Positions 35,413-44,436 of a stretch of DNA of 64,000 bases are shown piece by piece. Every line of letters begins with the position of its first letter. Within the stretch, counting starts at the first letter, position 1. The notes under the pieces are model-generated. The model saw only the letters and a list, made by a program, of their open reading frames with translations. It had not been told where the DNA came from and ran no database searches. The DNA is from Lichenibacterium ramalinae (GTDB taxonomy: Bacteria; Pseudomonadota; Alphaproteobacteria; Rhizobiales; Beijerinckiaceae). The position numbers and the translations under genes were made by a program. The DNA is taken from assembly GCF_004137085.1 (NCBI RefSeq), contig NZ_QYBC01000009.1, positions 62,001-126,000 of the forward strand, given 5' to 3'.

Positions 35413-36138
35413 TCAGAGCCGTCCGAAGACCTGGTTGAACGCCAGCCAGGCGAGCGCGCCGAGCGTCACCAGCCCGAAGCCGTCGACGACGAGGCGCAGC
35501 CCCGCCGAGGCGACACGCAGGGCCCGGCGGGCGGGCCGCGGGCGTGGTGCGCCGGGCCCGGCGCGTCGCGGGGCGGGCGCAGGAGCCTCGGGGTGGGCCA
35601 GCGAGGCGAGGAACTGTTCGCGCTCGACCAGGCGGCGCGCCACATAGGCGGTGACGGCCGCCACCGTGGCGGTGACGCCGTCGCCTTCGTGCAGCACGGT
35701 CCGGGCGTGCCGCCGGTCCTGCACGAAGCGGTAGGTGCGCCGGTCCCGGCCCATCTCGACGAAGGCCACCATGTCGATGAAGAGCCGGGGGTGGTCGCCC
35801 GGCACGAGCCCGGCGTCGAAGAGCTCCACCTCGGGCGGCACCGCCGCCAGCACCGGCTCCAGCATCTCGCGCAGGAGTTCGAGCCGGGCGATCTCGGCCT
35901 CCCTCAGGTCCCCGAGCGCCTGGGCGCGGTCTGCCACCTCCACCCGCGCGGCCCGGATCGCCGCCGCCAGGCAGGGCGACGTGGGGCCTCCCAGGCCCGG
36001 CTCGTTCTTCCCGAACGGAAAGGCGGGCCGGAGCGGCAGGGCGGGATCGCGCTGGCCGTTCGACGCGCCCCCGCTCGGGCGCGACGGGTCGGCGTCGCGG
36101 GCGTCCGTCCTGTCCGCTTCGGCGCCACGCTCGTCCAT
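35413..36138 (-). CDS. Conserved hypothetical protein with C-terminal membrane anchor
   Basis: A 241-residue protein of no recognised family. Residues ~55-100 are a predicted helix (AIRAARVEVADRAQALGDLREAEIARLELLREMLEPVLAAV), possibly a coiled coil. ~100-175 form a compact alpha/beta-looking segment (LFIDMVAFVEMGRDRRTYRFVQDRRHARTVLHEGDGVTATV). A Pro/Arg linker leads to one C-terminal membrane segment (LVTLGALAWLAFNQVF). It is therefore a tail-anchored protein with a cytoplasmic domain. The ATG at 36138 is the only good start. Confidence 0.75.
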   Translation of the reverse strand: MDERGAEADRTDARDADPSRPSGGASNGQRDPALPLRPAFPFGKNEPGLGGPTSPCLAAAIRAARVEVADRAQALGDLREAEIARLELLREMLEPVLAAVPPEVELFDAGLVPGDHPRLFIDMVAFVEMGRDRRTYRFVQDRRHARTVLHEGDGVTATVAAVTAYVARRLVEREQFLASLAHPEAPAPAPRRAGPGAPRPRPARRALRVASAGLRLVVDGFGLVTLGALAWLAFNQVFGRL

Positions 36139-36246
36139 GCCGGTCCCCTGGCGACGCCTCGGCCCGCCGACGACGGCGCGTCGGCTGGCCCTTCCGGGCG
36201 CCAGCCTATCACGGTCCCGCGGGTGGGCGTCAGCTTCGGCGGCGCG

Positions 36247-37728
36247 TCAGCCCGCCGCCACCGCCGCCAGCAGGTCCTTCAGCGTCGCCGCCGCGCCCCG
36301 GTCCTTGATGGAGGCGCGGTAGGCGGCGTAATCGGCGACGAAGCCCGGGTGTTCGGCCACGCCCCAGCCCTTGAAGGCACCGAGGCCGAGGCCCTTGGCG
36401 AGGTCCGGGTCGGCGGCGAGGGCGCGGTCGGCCTCGCCCACCATGGGCTCCACCACGGGGAAGTGCTCGCCCTTGTCGTCGACGCCGCGCAGATATTCGG
36501 TGAAGCAGGCGAGCAGGAAGGCGATGCGCCGGTGGTCGCCGCCGGCCTTCACCACGTCGCGCGCCGTGTCCTGCACGAATTGCGGGAGCTTGGAGGCGCC
36601 GTCGGAGGCGATGCGCAGCAGCTGGTCGCCGATGGCGGGGTTGCGGTAGCGGCTGAGCAGCTGGTCCTTGTACTGGCCGACCGACATGGAGGGCGGCGCG
36701 TCGAGCAGCGGGCCGGCGTCGCGCGACAGGAACTGTTCCAGCAGCGTGTCGACCAGCGGGTCCTGCATGGCGAGGTGGACGATGCGGTGGCCGAGCAGGA
36801 TGCCCGGGAAGGTCATCATGGAATGGGACGCGTTGAGCATCCGGAGCTTGACCTGCTCGTAGGCGTCGACGGCGTCGGTGAACTCCACGCCGACCCGCTC
36901 CAGTTCCGGGCGGCCGTTGCAGAACCGATCCTCGACGACCCACTGGATGAAGTCCTCGGCGAAGATCGGGGCGGCGTCGTCGAGCCCGGTCTCGGCGTTG
37001 AGCCGCGCCTTGTCGGCCGGGCCGACCGCCGGGGTGATGCGGTCCACCATGCAGGACGGGAAGGCGACCTCGGCCTCGATCCAGCCGGCGAGGTCGGCGT
37101 CCTTGGCGCGGGCGTAGCTGAGCAACGCGTTCTTCACCACGCCGCCGTTGTGGCGCAGGTTGTCGCAGGACAGGACCGTGAAGGGTCTGGTGCCGGCGGC
37201 GCGGCGGCGGCGCAGCGCTTCCGTCATCACGCCGAAGGAGGTGGCGGGCAGGCCGCCGGCGAGGTCCCGGGCGACGGCCGGGTCGTCGAGCTTGAAGCGG
37301 CCCTTCTCGTCGATGTTGTAGCCGCCTTCCGTCACCGTGAGGGTGACGATGCGGATGGCGGGATCGGCGAGGCGCGCCAGCACGGCCTCGGGGTCGGCGG
37401 GGGCGTGGAGGTATTCGACGATGGAGCCGACGACCGCCACCTCGGGCGTGCCCTCGGGCGGATAGGCGACGAGCGAATAGAGCCCCTTCTGGCCCTGCAG
37501 GGCCTGCGCCTTGGCGCGCTCGCCCTCGACGTCCATCAGGCCGATGCCGAGGATGCCCCAGCCCTCGTGGCCCGGCAGCGCCAGCACCTTGTCCATGTAG
37601 ACGGCCTGGTGGGCGCGGTGGAAGTTGCCGACGCTGAGATGGGCGATGCCGGCCGTGACCTTGGACCGGTCATAGGCGGGGCGCCCGACCGAGGCCGGCA
37701 GGGACGACAGGGTGGCGGGATCGATCAC
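36247..37728 (-). CDS. Mannitol dehydrogenase-family protein (polyol/fructuronate-type)
   Basis: A 493-residue long-chain NAD-dependent dehydrogenase of the mannitol 2-dehydrogenase/fructuronate reductase family. The N-terminal cofactor region is IAHLSVGNFHRAHQAVYMD, and the catalytic signature KLRMLNASHSMM (Lys-x5-Asn-x2-His) is intact. TLTVTEGGYNID is typical. The GTG at 37728 (VIDPATLSS) gives the family length and replaces a longer Arg/Pro-rich reading. It is monocistronic, and could process mannitol, arabitol or sorbitol brought in by the polyol transporter at 16-20 kb. Confidence 0.9.
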   Translation of the reverse strand: MIDPATLSSLPASVGRPAYDRSKVTAGIAHLSVGNFHRAHQAVYMDKVLALPGHEGWGILGIGLMDVEGERAKAQALQGQKGLYSLVAYPPEGTPEVAVVGSIVEYLHAPADPEAVLARLADPAIRIVTLTVTEGGYNIDEKGRFKLDDPAVARDLAGGLPATSFGVMTEALRRRRAAGTRPFTVLSCDNLRHNGGVVKNALLSYARAKDADLAGWIEAEVAFPSCMVDRITPAVGPADKARLNAETGLDDAAPIFAEDFIQWVVEDRFCNGRPELERVGVEFTDAVDAYEQVKLRMLNASHSMMTFPGILLGHRIVHLAMQDPLVDTLLEQFLSRDAGPLLDAPPSMSVGQYKDQLLSRYRNPAIGDQLLRIASDGASKLPQFVQDTARDVVKAGGDHRRIAFLLACFTEYLRGVDDKGEHFPVVEPMVGEADRALAADPDLAKGLGLGAFKGWGVAEHPGFVADYAAYRASIKDRGAAATLKDLLAAVAAG

Positions 37729-37974
37729 GTGGGCCTCGCTCGACGGGCGTCGGGGACGCGGCGCGACGGGCCGGTCATGATCCTCGCCGGCCCCGCCGCG
37801 TCCCCGCGCGGATTGGGCCGGGAGAGTGCATCGCGGGACGGGCGCGCGCAAGGGAGGCGGTCGAGCGGTCGAGGCTACTTTTCCCTCGCCGGGCGCCCGC
37901 CGGGACCGCTAGGAATGGCTGGGCCTTCCCGACCGACCCGGGCGGACGAGGGGGTGACGATAGGGAGCTTTGCC

Positions 37975-38136
37975 TTGAACACCGTCGAGATCGACAAAGC
38001 TGTATCGACGCCCGCCGAGCAGCATATCGGCCGCTACTTCCATGATGATGACGGCCGCCCGCAGAGCTCATTCGAAGCCTACAACTCGATGTCGACAGCT
38101 TGCCAGGGGACGAAACAGGCCAGGTCGGCACTGTGA
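37975..38136 (+). CDS. Possible 53-residue leader ORF coupled to the AlbA-type gene
   Basis: A TTG-started ORF preceded by AGGGAG at 7 nt. It encodes a hydrophilic peptide beginning LNTVEIDKAVSTPAEQHIGRY and ending GTKQARSAL. Its TGA overlaps the candidate GTG start (38133) of the downstream gene in a GTGA arrangement, which is the signature of coupled translation. No family was recognised. The low-GC codon use fits the downstream gene rather than the host. The rest of the 37729-38099 spacer holds nothing recognisable. Confidence 0.4.
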   Translation: MNTVEIDKAVSTPAEQHIGRYFHDDDGRPQSSFEAYNSMSTACQGTKQARSAL

Positions 38137-39608
38137 CCCTCGGTGGGGGCGGTACGGCCGATACCCGCACAGCGGCGCTCATCGACGACTTGCGAAAGTT
38201 ACCGGCGGAGACCTCGTGGGTCGAGTTCAAGGAGAACAACACCGATCCACAGATGATCGGGAAGCTGATCTCCGCTCTTTCGAACGCGGCGCGTCTAGCC
38301 GACCAGCACTTCGCCTATCTGATATGGGGCGTTCGGGATGAGGATCACGCGGTTGCTGGAACGAGCTTCGAGCCCACCCGCCAGATGCAGCAAGGGCAGC
38401 CACTCGAACTCTGGTTGGGTCAGCGCCTCCAGCCTGACATCGCGTTTTCCTTCAGGTCGGTTCATCACGATGGGGCGAGGCTCGTCCTGCTGGAAATTCC
38501 GGCGGCGGGGACCAGCCCGGTCGAATTCGAGCGCATTGCTTACATCCGCATCGGCAGCGCGACGCCCCGGCTCTCCGACCATCCGGAGCGCCTGAAGGCG
38601 CTTTGGGCGAAGCTGCAGCCCTATGTCTGGGAGAGCGGGGACACGGTGCAGTTTCTCACTGGTGACGAGGTTCTGGCGCGGTTGGACTACCCGGTCTACT
38701 TCGAACTGATGGGACAGCCGCTGCCGGACAACCGGAACGGCATCTTCGACAGGCTCGTGGCCGACCGCCTCGTGCGCAAGGACGTCGGCGGCCACTGGAA
38801 CATCACCAACCTCGGCGCCATCCTTTTTGCGAGGCGGTTGGGCGAATTTCCGCCCGCGATAGCTCGCAAGGCGGTCCGTCTCGTTGCCTATGGTGGGCTG
38901 AATCGAGCCGCGACGGTGACGCACAGGCTGGATGGACAGAAAGGATATGCCAGCGGCTTCGATGGCCTGCGTGACCATATTGATGGGTTGCTGCCGCAGA
39001 ACGAAAGGATCGGCAAAGCCTTCCGTGAGGCGGTACCGCTCTACCCATCGATCGCCATACGCGAACTTATCGCGAATGCCCTGATCCACCAGGATATGAC
39101 GATCACCGGTGCCGGCCCGTTGGTCGAGTTGTTCGCGGACCGCGTCGAGATTACCAATCCGGGGCGGTCCCTGATCCCTCCCGAACGGTTTCTGGACTCC
39201 CCTCCACGTTCTCGCAACGAGGCGCTCGCATCCCTGATGCGCCGCATGAACATTTGCGAGGAACAGGGAACCGGGATCGACAAGGTGCTCGTCGCTGTCG
39301 AACAGCATCACCTGCCGCCGCCCGACTTTCGCAACGAGGGCGAAGCCGTGCGGGTCGTGCTCTATGCACCCCGGCGCTTCGCCGACATGACACCAGAGGA
39401 ACGCGTCCGTGCCTGCTACCAGCATGCGGGCCTGAGGTATGTCAGCGGCCAGCGCATGAAGAACGCGACGCTCTGTGAGCGCTTTGGCATCGATCCACAC
39501 AATGCCGCCCAGGCTTCGGGCGTCATCCGACAGTCGCTCGACGCCGGCCTCATCCGTCCTGCCGATGCGGCGCATCCGAGGGCGGGCTACGTGCCATCCT
39601 GGGCCTAG
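38133..39608 (+). CDS. AlbA/Schlafen-type ATP-binding regulator
   Basis: A ~491-residue protein. Residues ~15-135 match the AlbA_2 (Schlafen-like) domain: LPAETSWVEFKENN, IGKLISALSNAARLADQHFAYLIWGV, and VLLEIPAAGTSPVEFERIAYIRIGSAT. Residues ~270-390 carry a HATPase_c_4 region (SIAIRELIANALIHQDM, VEITNPGRSLIP, EEQGTGIDKVL). The C-terminus ends in a winged helix. Such proteins are often found in defence-related or accessory islands, but their role is undefined. The GTG at 38133 overlaps a small ORF; TTG 38100 is an alternative. GC content is clearly below that of the flanking genes, which suggests acquisition. Confidence 0.85.
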   Translation: MTLGGGGTADTRTAALIDDLRKLPAETSWVEFKENNTDPQMIGKLISALSNAARLADQHFAYLIWGVRDEDHAVAGTSFEPTRQMQQGQPLELWLGQRLQPDIAFSFRSVHHDGARLVLLEIPAAGTSPVEFERIAYIRIGSATPRLSDHPERLKALWAKLQPYVWESGDTVQFLTGDEVLARLDYPVYFELMGQPLPDNRNGIFDRLVADRLVRKDVGGHWNITNLGAILFARRLGEFPPAIARKAVRLVAYGGLNRAATVTHRLDGQKGYASGFDGLRDHIDGLLPQNERIGKAFREAVPLYPSIAIRELIANALIHQDMTITGAGPLVELFADRVEITNPGRSLIPPERFLDSPPRSRNEALASLMRRMNICEEQGTGIDKVLVAVEQHHLPPPDFRNEGEAVRVVLYAPRRFADMTPEERVRACYQHAGLRYVSGQRMKNATLCERFGIDPHNAAQASGVIRQSLDAGLIRPADAAHPRAGYVPSWA

Positions 39609-39791
39609 ATCGCCAGGGCACGGGTTCTTGACCGGGTTTTGACGATTGGCGGCGGGCAACACGGAGGACATCAATCGAACCTGCGCCAAATCAATGGCTT
39701 ATGCCGCCGTGATGATCCCCTTTGTTCTTGATCGTGTTTTGATCGTCGGCCGAGAGCCGGCCGTCCGTCCGGTACGAGGGCCGCCCGGAGT

Positions 39792-40411
39792 TCACTCCAT
39801 CCCGGCGATCCGCCATATCGCCGAGGTCGTGTGGTCCCATCTGTGGAGCCTGTCGCCGATCTTGCTGCAGCACGCGTCGGGCGACATGGACCCGGTGTCG
39901 ACCTCCAGGTCGTAGAGCCCCGGATCATGCACCTCCGTCTGCCAGGCGAGAATCGACGCCGGGATGCCGCCGTCGCTGCAGGCCCGGTCGTAGACGCCCT
40001 CCTGTCCGGCCTCTGGATCGGCCCGACGCTCCAGGATCGCGGGCCGCGGACACCGACGAGCAGCACGGGCAGGCCGACCAGCCGGCGGGCACTGTGCTGC
40101 AGGATGTGGAGGCGTTCCGAATGGGCGTCGTGATGGCCGATGTCGACCACGACGTCGAGGCCGACGCGGCTATGGGCAGCGATGGATTCGTAGAGCCCCG
40201 CAAAGAGCAGCGGCAGGTGACGTTCGATGTCTCGCCGTTCCCCGCCAGGACGGAGGCCGATCGCGGGTTGCAGCCAGTCCGGTGCGGCGTGGCGATAGAT
40301 GTCTACGCCGAGGTTGATCCAGACCCCGTCGAGCCGGCGCTGGATGGCTCGGGCGATGCTGGTCTTCCCCGAGCGGGGTGCGCCGTTGAGAATGACGATG
40401 CGTCCCGCCAT
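39792..40411 (-). pseudogene. Frameshifted chloramphenicol phosphotransferase-like gene
   Basis: The first frame gives MAGRIVILNGAPRSGKTSIARAIQRR, with an intact P-loop, then YESIAAHSRVGLDVVVDIGHHDAHS and LVGLPVLLVGVRGP. Near 40040 the reading must shift to recover AILERRADPEAGQEGVYDRA, ILAWQTEVHDPGLYDLEVDTGSMSPDAC and a stop at 39792. The combined product matches CPT-like kinases, which phosphorylate a hydroxyl of chloramphenicol or related small molecules. A few bases appear to be missing at the junction. Flanking DNA 39609-39791 holds no gene. Confidence 0.75.
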
Positions 40412-40619
40412 GTCGTCTTCCCCGGCCGCATCGGGCGCAAGGGCCCTCGACGGGGCTCGGCGCCGGTCCCCGCATCATCGGCAGTCTCGGCCTCATGACA
40501 AGGAGTGACGGCCCTGTCGTGCCAAGCCTGCCGTCATGGGCGCTTCGCATCCTGATCGCATCGCCGTGGCGGCCCGAACCCGGTGCGCCGGCGGGGCCGC
40601 CCGTCCCGTCCCGGCCCCC

Positions 40620-42041
40620 TCACCCTTCGAGGTCGTGCTCGATGTTGGCGAATTCCTGCGGCGCGGTCTTCTTCAAGTAGAGGAACCACGCCCCGCCGCC
40701 CCCCATGTAGAGGGCGAAGAGGTAGGGCAGCAGGTTCATCGGATAGTCCGGCACGGGGTAGAGGCTGCCCCAGATGACGAAGAGCATCAACACCACGCCC
40801 ACGACGCTCGACACCACATGTTGCGCCTTGAGTTCGCCGCTGCGCCTGAGATCGAGCGGCGCCACGATGCAGACCAGCAGGTAGACGACCAGGAAGCCGA
40901 AGGTCGCCACCGTGCCGGCGTCGCCGAAGGCGTCGATGGGGCTCAGCGGCGTCAGGGCGAGCGTGATGGCGAGCGTCGCCAGCAGGCCGACCAGCACGGC
41001 GCGGTGCGGGGTCCGGTGCTCGGCATGGACCTCGCCCACCGCCGCGCCGAAGAACCGGAAGCGGCCCATGCTGAAGATCAGCCGGGAGCCGGCGTTGATG
41101 CAGGCGAGCGCGCAGGCGAAGCCGCTGATCATGGCGGCGGCATAGACGATCGTGGCGGCCCACGGCATGCCGGCATGCGCCGTGATCTCGGCGAAGGGCG
41201 AACTCGATTTGGCGATGATGTCGGCGTTGCCGTCGAGCGCCAGCACCATGAAGTAGCTGGCCAGCACGAAGAACGATCCGACCAGGGCCGCGCTGAGCAT
41301 CACGGCGCGCGGCACGTTGCGGCCGGGGTCGGCGGTCTCCTTGGCCAGCGTCGCCGAACTCTCGAAGCCCACGAAGCTGAAGACCGCGAAGGTGAGGGCC
41401 GAGGTCACGCCGCCGAGATGGATGTTGGCGGGGGCGAGTTGCGTCGCGTCGAGGAGGCTGCCGTGGCGGGCCGTCACGACCGCGATGATGACGACGATGA
41501 TGGCGATCGACAGGCCTTCGAGGTAGAGGCCGATCCGCGACGACAGCTTGATGTCGCGATAGGCCGAATAGCCCACCAGGGCCAGGAAGGCCGGCATCAG
41601 GATCCAGGCCGGGGGCGTGAGCCCGGCGAGCCCGAGTCCGGCCAGGACGTTGCCGAGGAAGATGCCGAGGCTGATGGTGACGGCCACCGCCGTGAGCAGG
41701 TAGGCGGCGATCATCGACCAGCCCGCCATGACGCCCGCGAAGGGGCCGAGCGTCCTGCCGATGTAGATGAAGAACGAACCCGACAGCGCGTGGCGCCGGG
41801 CCAGCACGTTGATGTTCGCCGCCACGACGAGCATCGCCACGGTGGCGACGAGATAGGCCAGCCAGGACGACGGCCCGGCCAGGCCCGCCACGACCGTGAT
41901 GTTGATGGCCGGGGTCAGCGTGGGGGCGATGTTGGCGATGGATTGGCTGAGGCTCTCGAGCGGCGTCAGCGTGCCCTGCCGCAGACCCGCCCGGAGCGGG
42001 GCGGCCGGCGCGAAGGCGAGGGTCTCGGTGCTCGAACTCAT
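40620..42041 (-). CDS. APC-family amino acid/amine permease
   Basis: A 473-residue inner-membrane transporter with about twelve membrane segments. The first reads LTPLESLSQSIANIAPTLTPAINITVVAGLAG, with the unwound-helix glycine motif typical of APC transporters. ALTFAVFSFVGFESSATLAKETADPGRNVPRAV is the conserved segment 6 and the loop after it. The ATG at 42041 has GGGAG upstream. It follows the copper amine oxidase on the same strand after 26 bp, so it most likely imports the primary amine that the oxidase degrades. Confidence 0.92.
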   Translation of the reverse strand: MSSSTETLAFAPAAPLRAGLRQGTLTPLESLSQSIANIAPTLTPAINITVVAGLAGPSSWLAYLVATVAMLVVAANINVLARRHALSGSFFIYIGRTLGPFAGVMAGWSMIAAYLLTAVAVTISLGIFLGNVLAGLGLAGLTPPAWILMPAFLALVGYSAYRDIKLSSRIGLYLEGLSIAIIVVIIAVVTARHGSLLDATQLAPANIHLGGVTSALTFAVFSFVGFESSATLAKETADPGRNVPRAVMLSAALVGSFFVLASYFMVLALDGNADIIAKSSSPFAEITAHAGMPWAATIVYAAAMISGFACALACINAGSRLIFSMGRFRFFGAAVGEVHAEHRTPHRAVLVGLLATLAITLALTPLSPIDAFGDAGTVATFGFLVVYLLVCIVAPLDLRRSGELKAQHVVSSVVGVVLMLFVIWGSLYPVPDYPMNLLPYLFALYMGGGGAWFLYLKKTAPQEFANIEHDLEG

Positions 42042-42067
42042 GGCTCTCGTCTCCCTGCGGGTGGGGA

Positions 42068-44014
42068 TCAGCTCTTGCGGCAGCAGGAGGCGGCCGCCTC
42101 CGCGCCGTGGAGGCGGCTCGCCGCATTGACCTCGGGGGCGAGGTCGATGGCGGGGTTGGCGTCGAAGAAACCGGACGGCATCAGCTTGAAGCCGGCGTTG
42201 ATGCAGGGCTGCACCGGGAAGTCCTCGGGCCGCGGCAGGTGGTGCAGGCCGAAGACGTGCCAGAGCACCAGGCGCTGGTCCGCGATGGATCGGCCGCGGG
42301 CCGCCATGTCGGGCAGGCCGCCCGCGCCCGTGGAGCGGTTCATGAACTCGCCGCCGGGGTAGCGCTCCTCGGGATCGTAGGCCGTGACCCAGAGGTGGTT
42401 TTCCATGAAGGCCGCCCGCCGCCCGGAGGGCGAATCGGGCCGGACGAAGGGCGTGATGACGCTGGTGGGGGCCAGCTTGTAGCCGACGGGCCGCCCCACG
42501 GCGTTCGTTCGGGACGGGTTGACGACGCGCCAGTAGCGCTGGCGGGCGAAATCTGCGCGACGGCCCCCGTCCCGCCCGTCCTCCAGCGGCCGTTCGCGCA
42601 CGAAGAAGGCGTTTCCGTAGGGGTTGGCGTCGTCGGCCTCGGCGAAGGTGTCGCATTCCAGCACGGTGTTGTTCGGGCCGTCGAGCGCCGGCTCCAGCCG
42701 CGCCACGAAGGCGTGCTGGTGGATCTGCCCTTCGACGCCGGGCGCGACCTCGGCACCGTATTTCGACGGCGCACCGGGATGGCATGCCACCGTGTTGACG
42801 ATGCCGGTGGCCTTCATCTCGAATTCGATCTCGCCGTCCTGGCGGAACGACCAGTAGGAGGCGTATTCGTAGTTCCCGACCGTGCAGATGCAGGAGACGA
42901 CGAGGCGGCGGCCGCGGCGCGTCTCGGCGCGCTCTGTGCGGAAGTCCCAGTGCTTCCAGAGCAGGCCCGCGTCTTCCTCGTGGATGCAGATGGCCTTCTC
43001 GATCGTCACCACGTCTCCCCGCATGGTGCCGAGGTGGGCGTCGAGATAGGCGATGTGGCCGAGGCAGTCGCAGCCGAGCTTCAAGGAATTGGCGAGCTTG
43101 CCGAGCCCGTATTCGCCGATGTCGAAGACGTTCTTGCGATGGTGGGCATTGTGGGGGGAGCCGTAGGGCACCACCATCTCGACCAGCGAGGCACGGTTGA
43201 AGAGCGGCCTGCCGTCGTAGCGGATGTCGTGCAGCGTGATGGCCTCGCGGGCGTTGAAGCCGATCGCCATCGACCACTTGTCCCAGGCGATCGCGTGACC
43301 CTCGAGCGTGAAGCTCGCGCCCTCGGGCTGGACGACGTCGAGGGGTTTCAGCCCGGGGCGGAACGCCGTCCGGAACTGGCTCTCGTAGTTCACCTCGCCC
43401 ATCGGCACCGGCACGACGCCGTAGTCGTCGACCCGCAGCACGCGCTCCGCCTTGAGGTCGACGACGGCGTTGAGCCCTTCGATGGGATGGGCGTAGAGGT
43501 TGTCGTTCTCGCGGGTGCGCAGCCAGCAGAACGTGTGGGCCAGATGGAGCCCGTCCTCGTCCGGCGGGCCTGCACTGCCGGCCGACCAGGGATCGACGCA
43601 GACGAGGCTCATGTCGGCGATGCCGCGCTTGGCGCAGGCCGCGACGAAGCGGGGGTCGGCGCAGACCAGCGCCTCGATCGTCATGAACTGTTCCAGCTGG
43701 ATCATGGGCCGGGCCCCGGCCGCGAAGCGCCGGGTCATGACCTGTCCCGCGTCGAGCGAGACCGTCAGCTGCCACACCCCGTGCTCGCTGTTGCGGAAGA
43801 TGTTGACCCGCGCCGACCGCGAGGGCGCCGGGTCATCGACCTGCGGTTCCTGGAGCTCGATCGTCTCGAAGAGGACGTCGTCGCCGAATTCGGCGTCCCG
43901 CCGCACGATGGCGACCGCGCGCCGGAGTTCGGCCGGCGTCAGTGGGGCGAAGGGGTGACGATGCGGGATGCGCGCGCCATCCGGCTCCACCGGGCGGTCC
44001 AGAACCTGATCCAT
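42068..44014 (-). CDS. Primary-amine oxidase (copper/TPQ-dependent)
   Basis: A 648-residue quinoprotein that oxidises primary amines to aldehydes with release of ammonia and hydrogen peroxide. The TPQ precursor tyrosine is Tyr382 in TVGNYEY, and the catalytic base is Asp298 in VFDIGEYGLG. These are the same numbers as in Arthrobacter globiformis amine oxidase, which supports the start at 44014 (MDQVLDRP). Copper ligands are His432 and His434 (HQHAF) and a His in GLHHLPRPEDFP. No signal peptide is seen, so the enzyme is probably cytoplasmic. It forms an operon with an APC permease, and a divergent AraC gene is the probable regulator. Confidence 0.95.
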   Translation of the reverse strand: MDQVLDRPVEPDGARIPHRHPFAPLTPAELRRAVAIVRRDAEFGDDVLFETIELQEPQVDDPAPSRSARVNIFRNSEHGVWQLTVSLDAGQVMTRRFAAGARPMIQLEQFMTIEALVCADPRFVAACAKRGIADMSLVCVDPWSAGSAGPPDEDGLHLAHTFCWLRTRENDNLYAHPIEGLNAVVDLKAERVLRVDDYGVVPVPMGEVNYESQFRTAFRPGLKPLDVVQPEGASFTLEGHAIAWDKWSMAIGFNAREAITLHDIRYDGRPLFNRASLVEMVVPYGSPHNAHHRKNVFDIGEYGLGKLANSLKLGCDCLGHIAYLDAHLGTMRGDVVTIEKAICIHEEDAGLLWKHWDFRTERAETRRGRRLVVSCICTVGNYEYASYWSFRQDGEIEFEMKATGIVNTVACHPGAPSKYGAEVAPGVEGQIHQHAFVARLEPALDGPNNTVLECDTFAEADDANPYGNAFFVRERPLEDGRDGGRRADFARQRYWRVVNPSRTNAVGRPVGYKLAPTSVITPFVRPDSPSGRRAAFMENHLWVTAYDPEERYPGGEFMNRSTGAGGLPDMAARGRSIADQRLVLWHVFGLHHLPRPEDFPVQPCINAGFKLMPSGFFDANPAIDLAPEVNAASRLHGAEAAASCCRKS

Positions 44015-44192
44015 GTCGGCCTCGATCGTCGTTCCCGTCACCGATGCCGCAACGAAGCGGCGGCTTCGGCTCGTGGACAGCTTCGTGTCGCGGAGCGCCA
44101 TACATTCGGCATCGGCCCGCCCTGGAAGGACGGACCGGAGCGCGATCCGACTGCACACTAGACCCGTCTCGACCCCGTCGACTTGACATTTT

Positions 44193-44214
44193 GCACGCCT
44201 CTTGCATGGCGTGC
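44193..44214. promoter_or_regulatory. Inverted repeat GCACGCC-N8-GGCGTGC with TTGACA box
   Basis: A perfect 7-bp inverted repeat begins 5 bp after a TTGACA hexamer (44183-44188) in the spacer between the divergent amine oxidase and AraC genes. It is a reasonable operator/promoter candidate for the AraC regulator. The 44015-44436 spacer otherwise shows no gene on either strand. Confidence 0.4.
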
Positions 44215-44370
44215 TCTACCGAAGACAGTAGAGGCGATGGTGGCGCGGCTCGATCGGGAGGCATGATCGATGACGATTTGGGCATTACAGCGAGAGCTAT
44301 GGCGTTGTTCTCGGCATGCTGCCTGCGGCCGCCACCCCGTCGAGCCGAGATCCGGGCGCCGCCGAGGCCC

Positions 44371-44406
44371 GTGGCAGGGCGCGTGGCAGGACGCGTGGCA
44401 GCCGCG
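44371..44406 (+). repeat. 12-bp tandem repeat, three units
   Basis: GTGGCAGGGCGC, GTGGCAGGACGC and GTGGCAGCCGCG lie just upstream of (or within an N-terminal extension of) the AraC gene. They are in frame with it and would encode VAGR-type units. Confidence 0.8.
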
Positions 44407-44436
44407 GCAGGGCGCGACCGCGGCCCCTGGCCGGCG

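Noticed and set aside
35344-38136. 930-codon plus-strand ORF
   Set aside because: It runs antisense across the tail-anchored protein and the mannitol dehydrogenase-like gene and has shadow composition. Only its last 53 codons (37975-38136) may be real.
37900-40500. Integrated element with attachment sites
   Set aside because: The patch is lower in GC and carries accessory genes, but no integrase, transposase or flanking direct repeats were visible.
40620-43775. 1051-codon minus-strand reading that appears to fuse amine oxidase and permease
   Set aside because: Its N-terminal half is an out-of-frame reading of the amine oxidase gene. The permease has its own ATG and ribosome-binding site at 42041.
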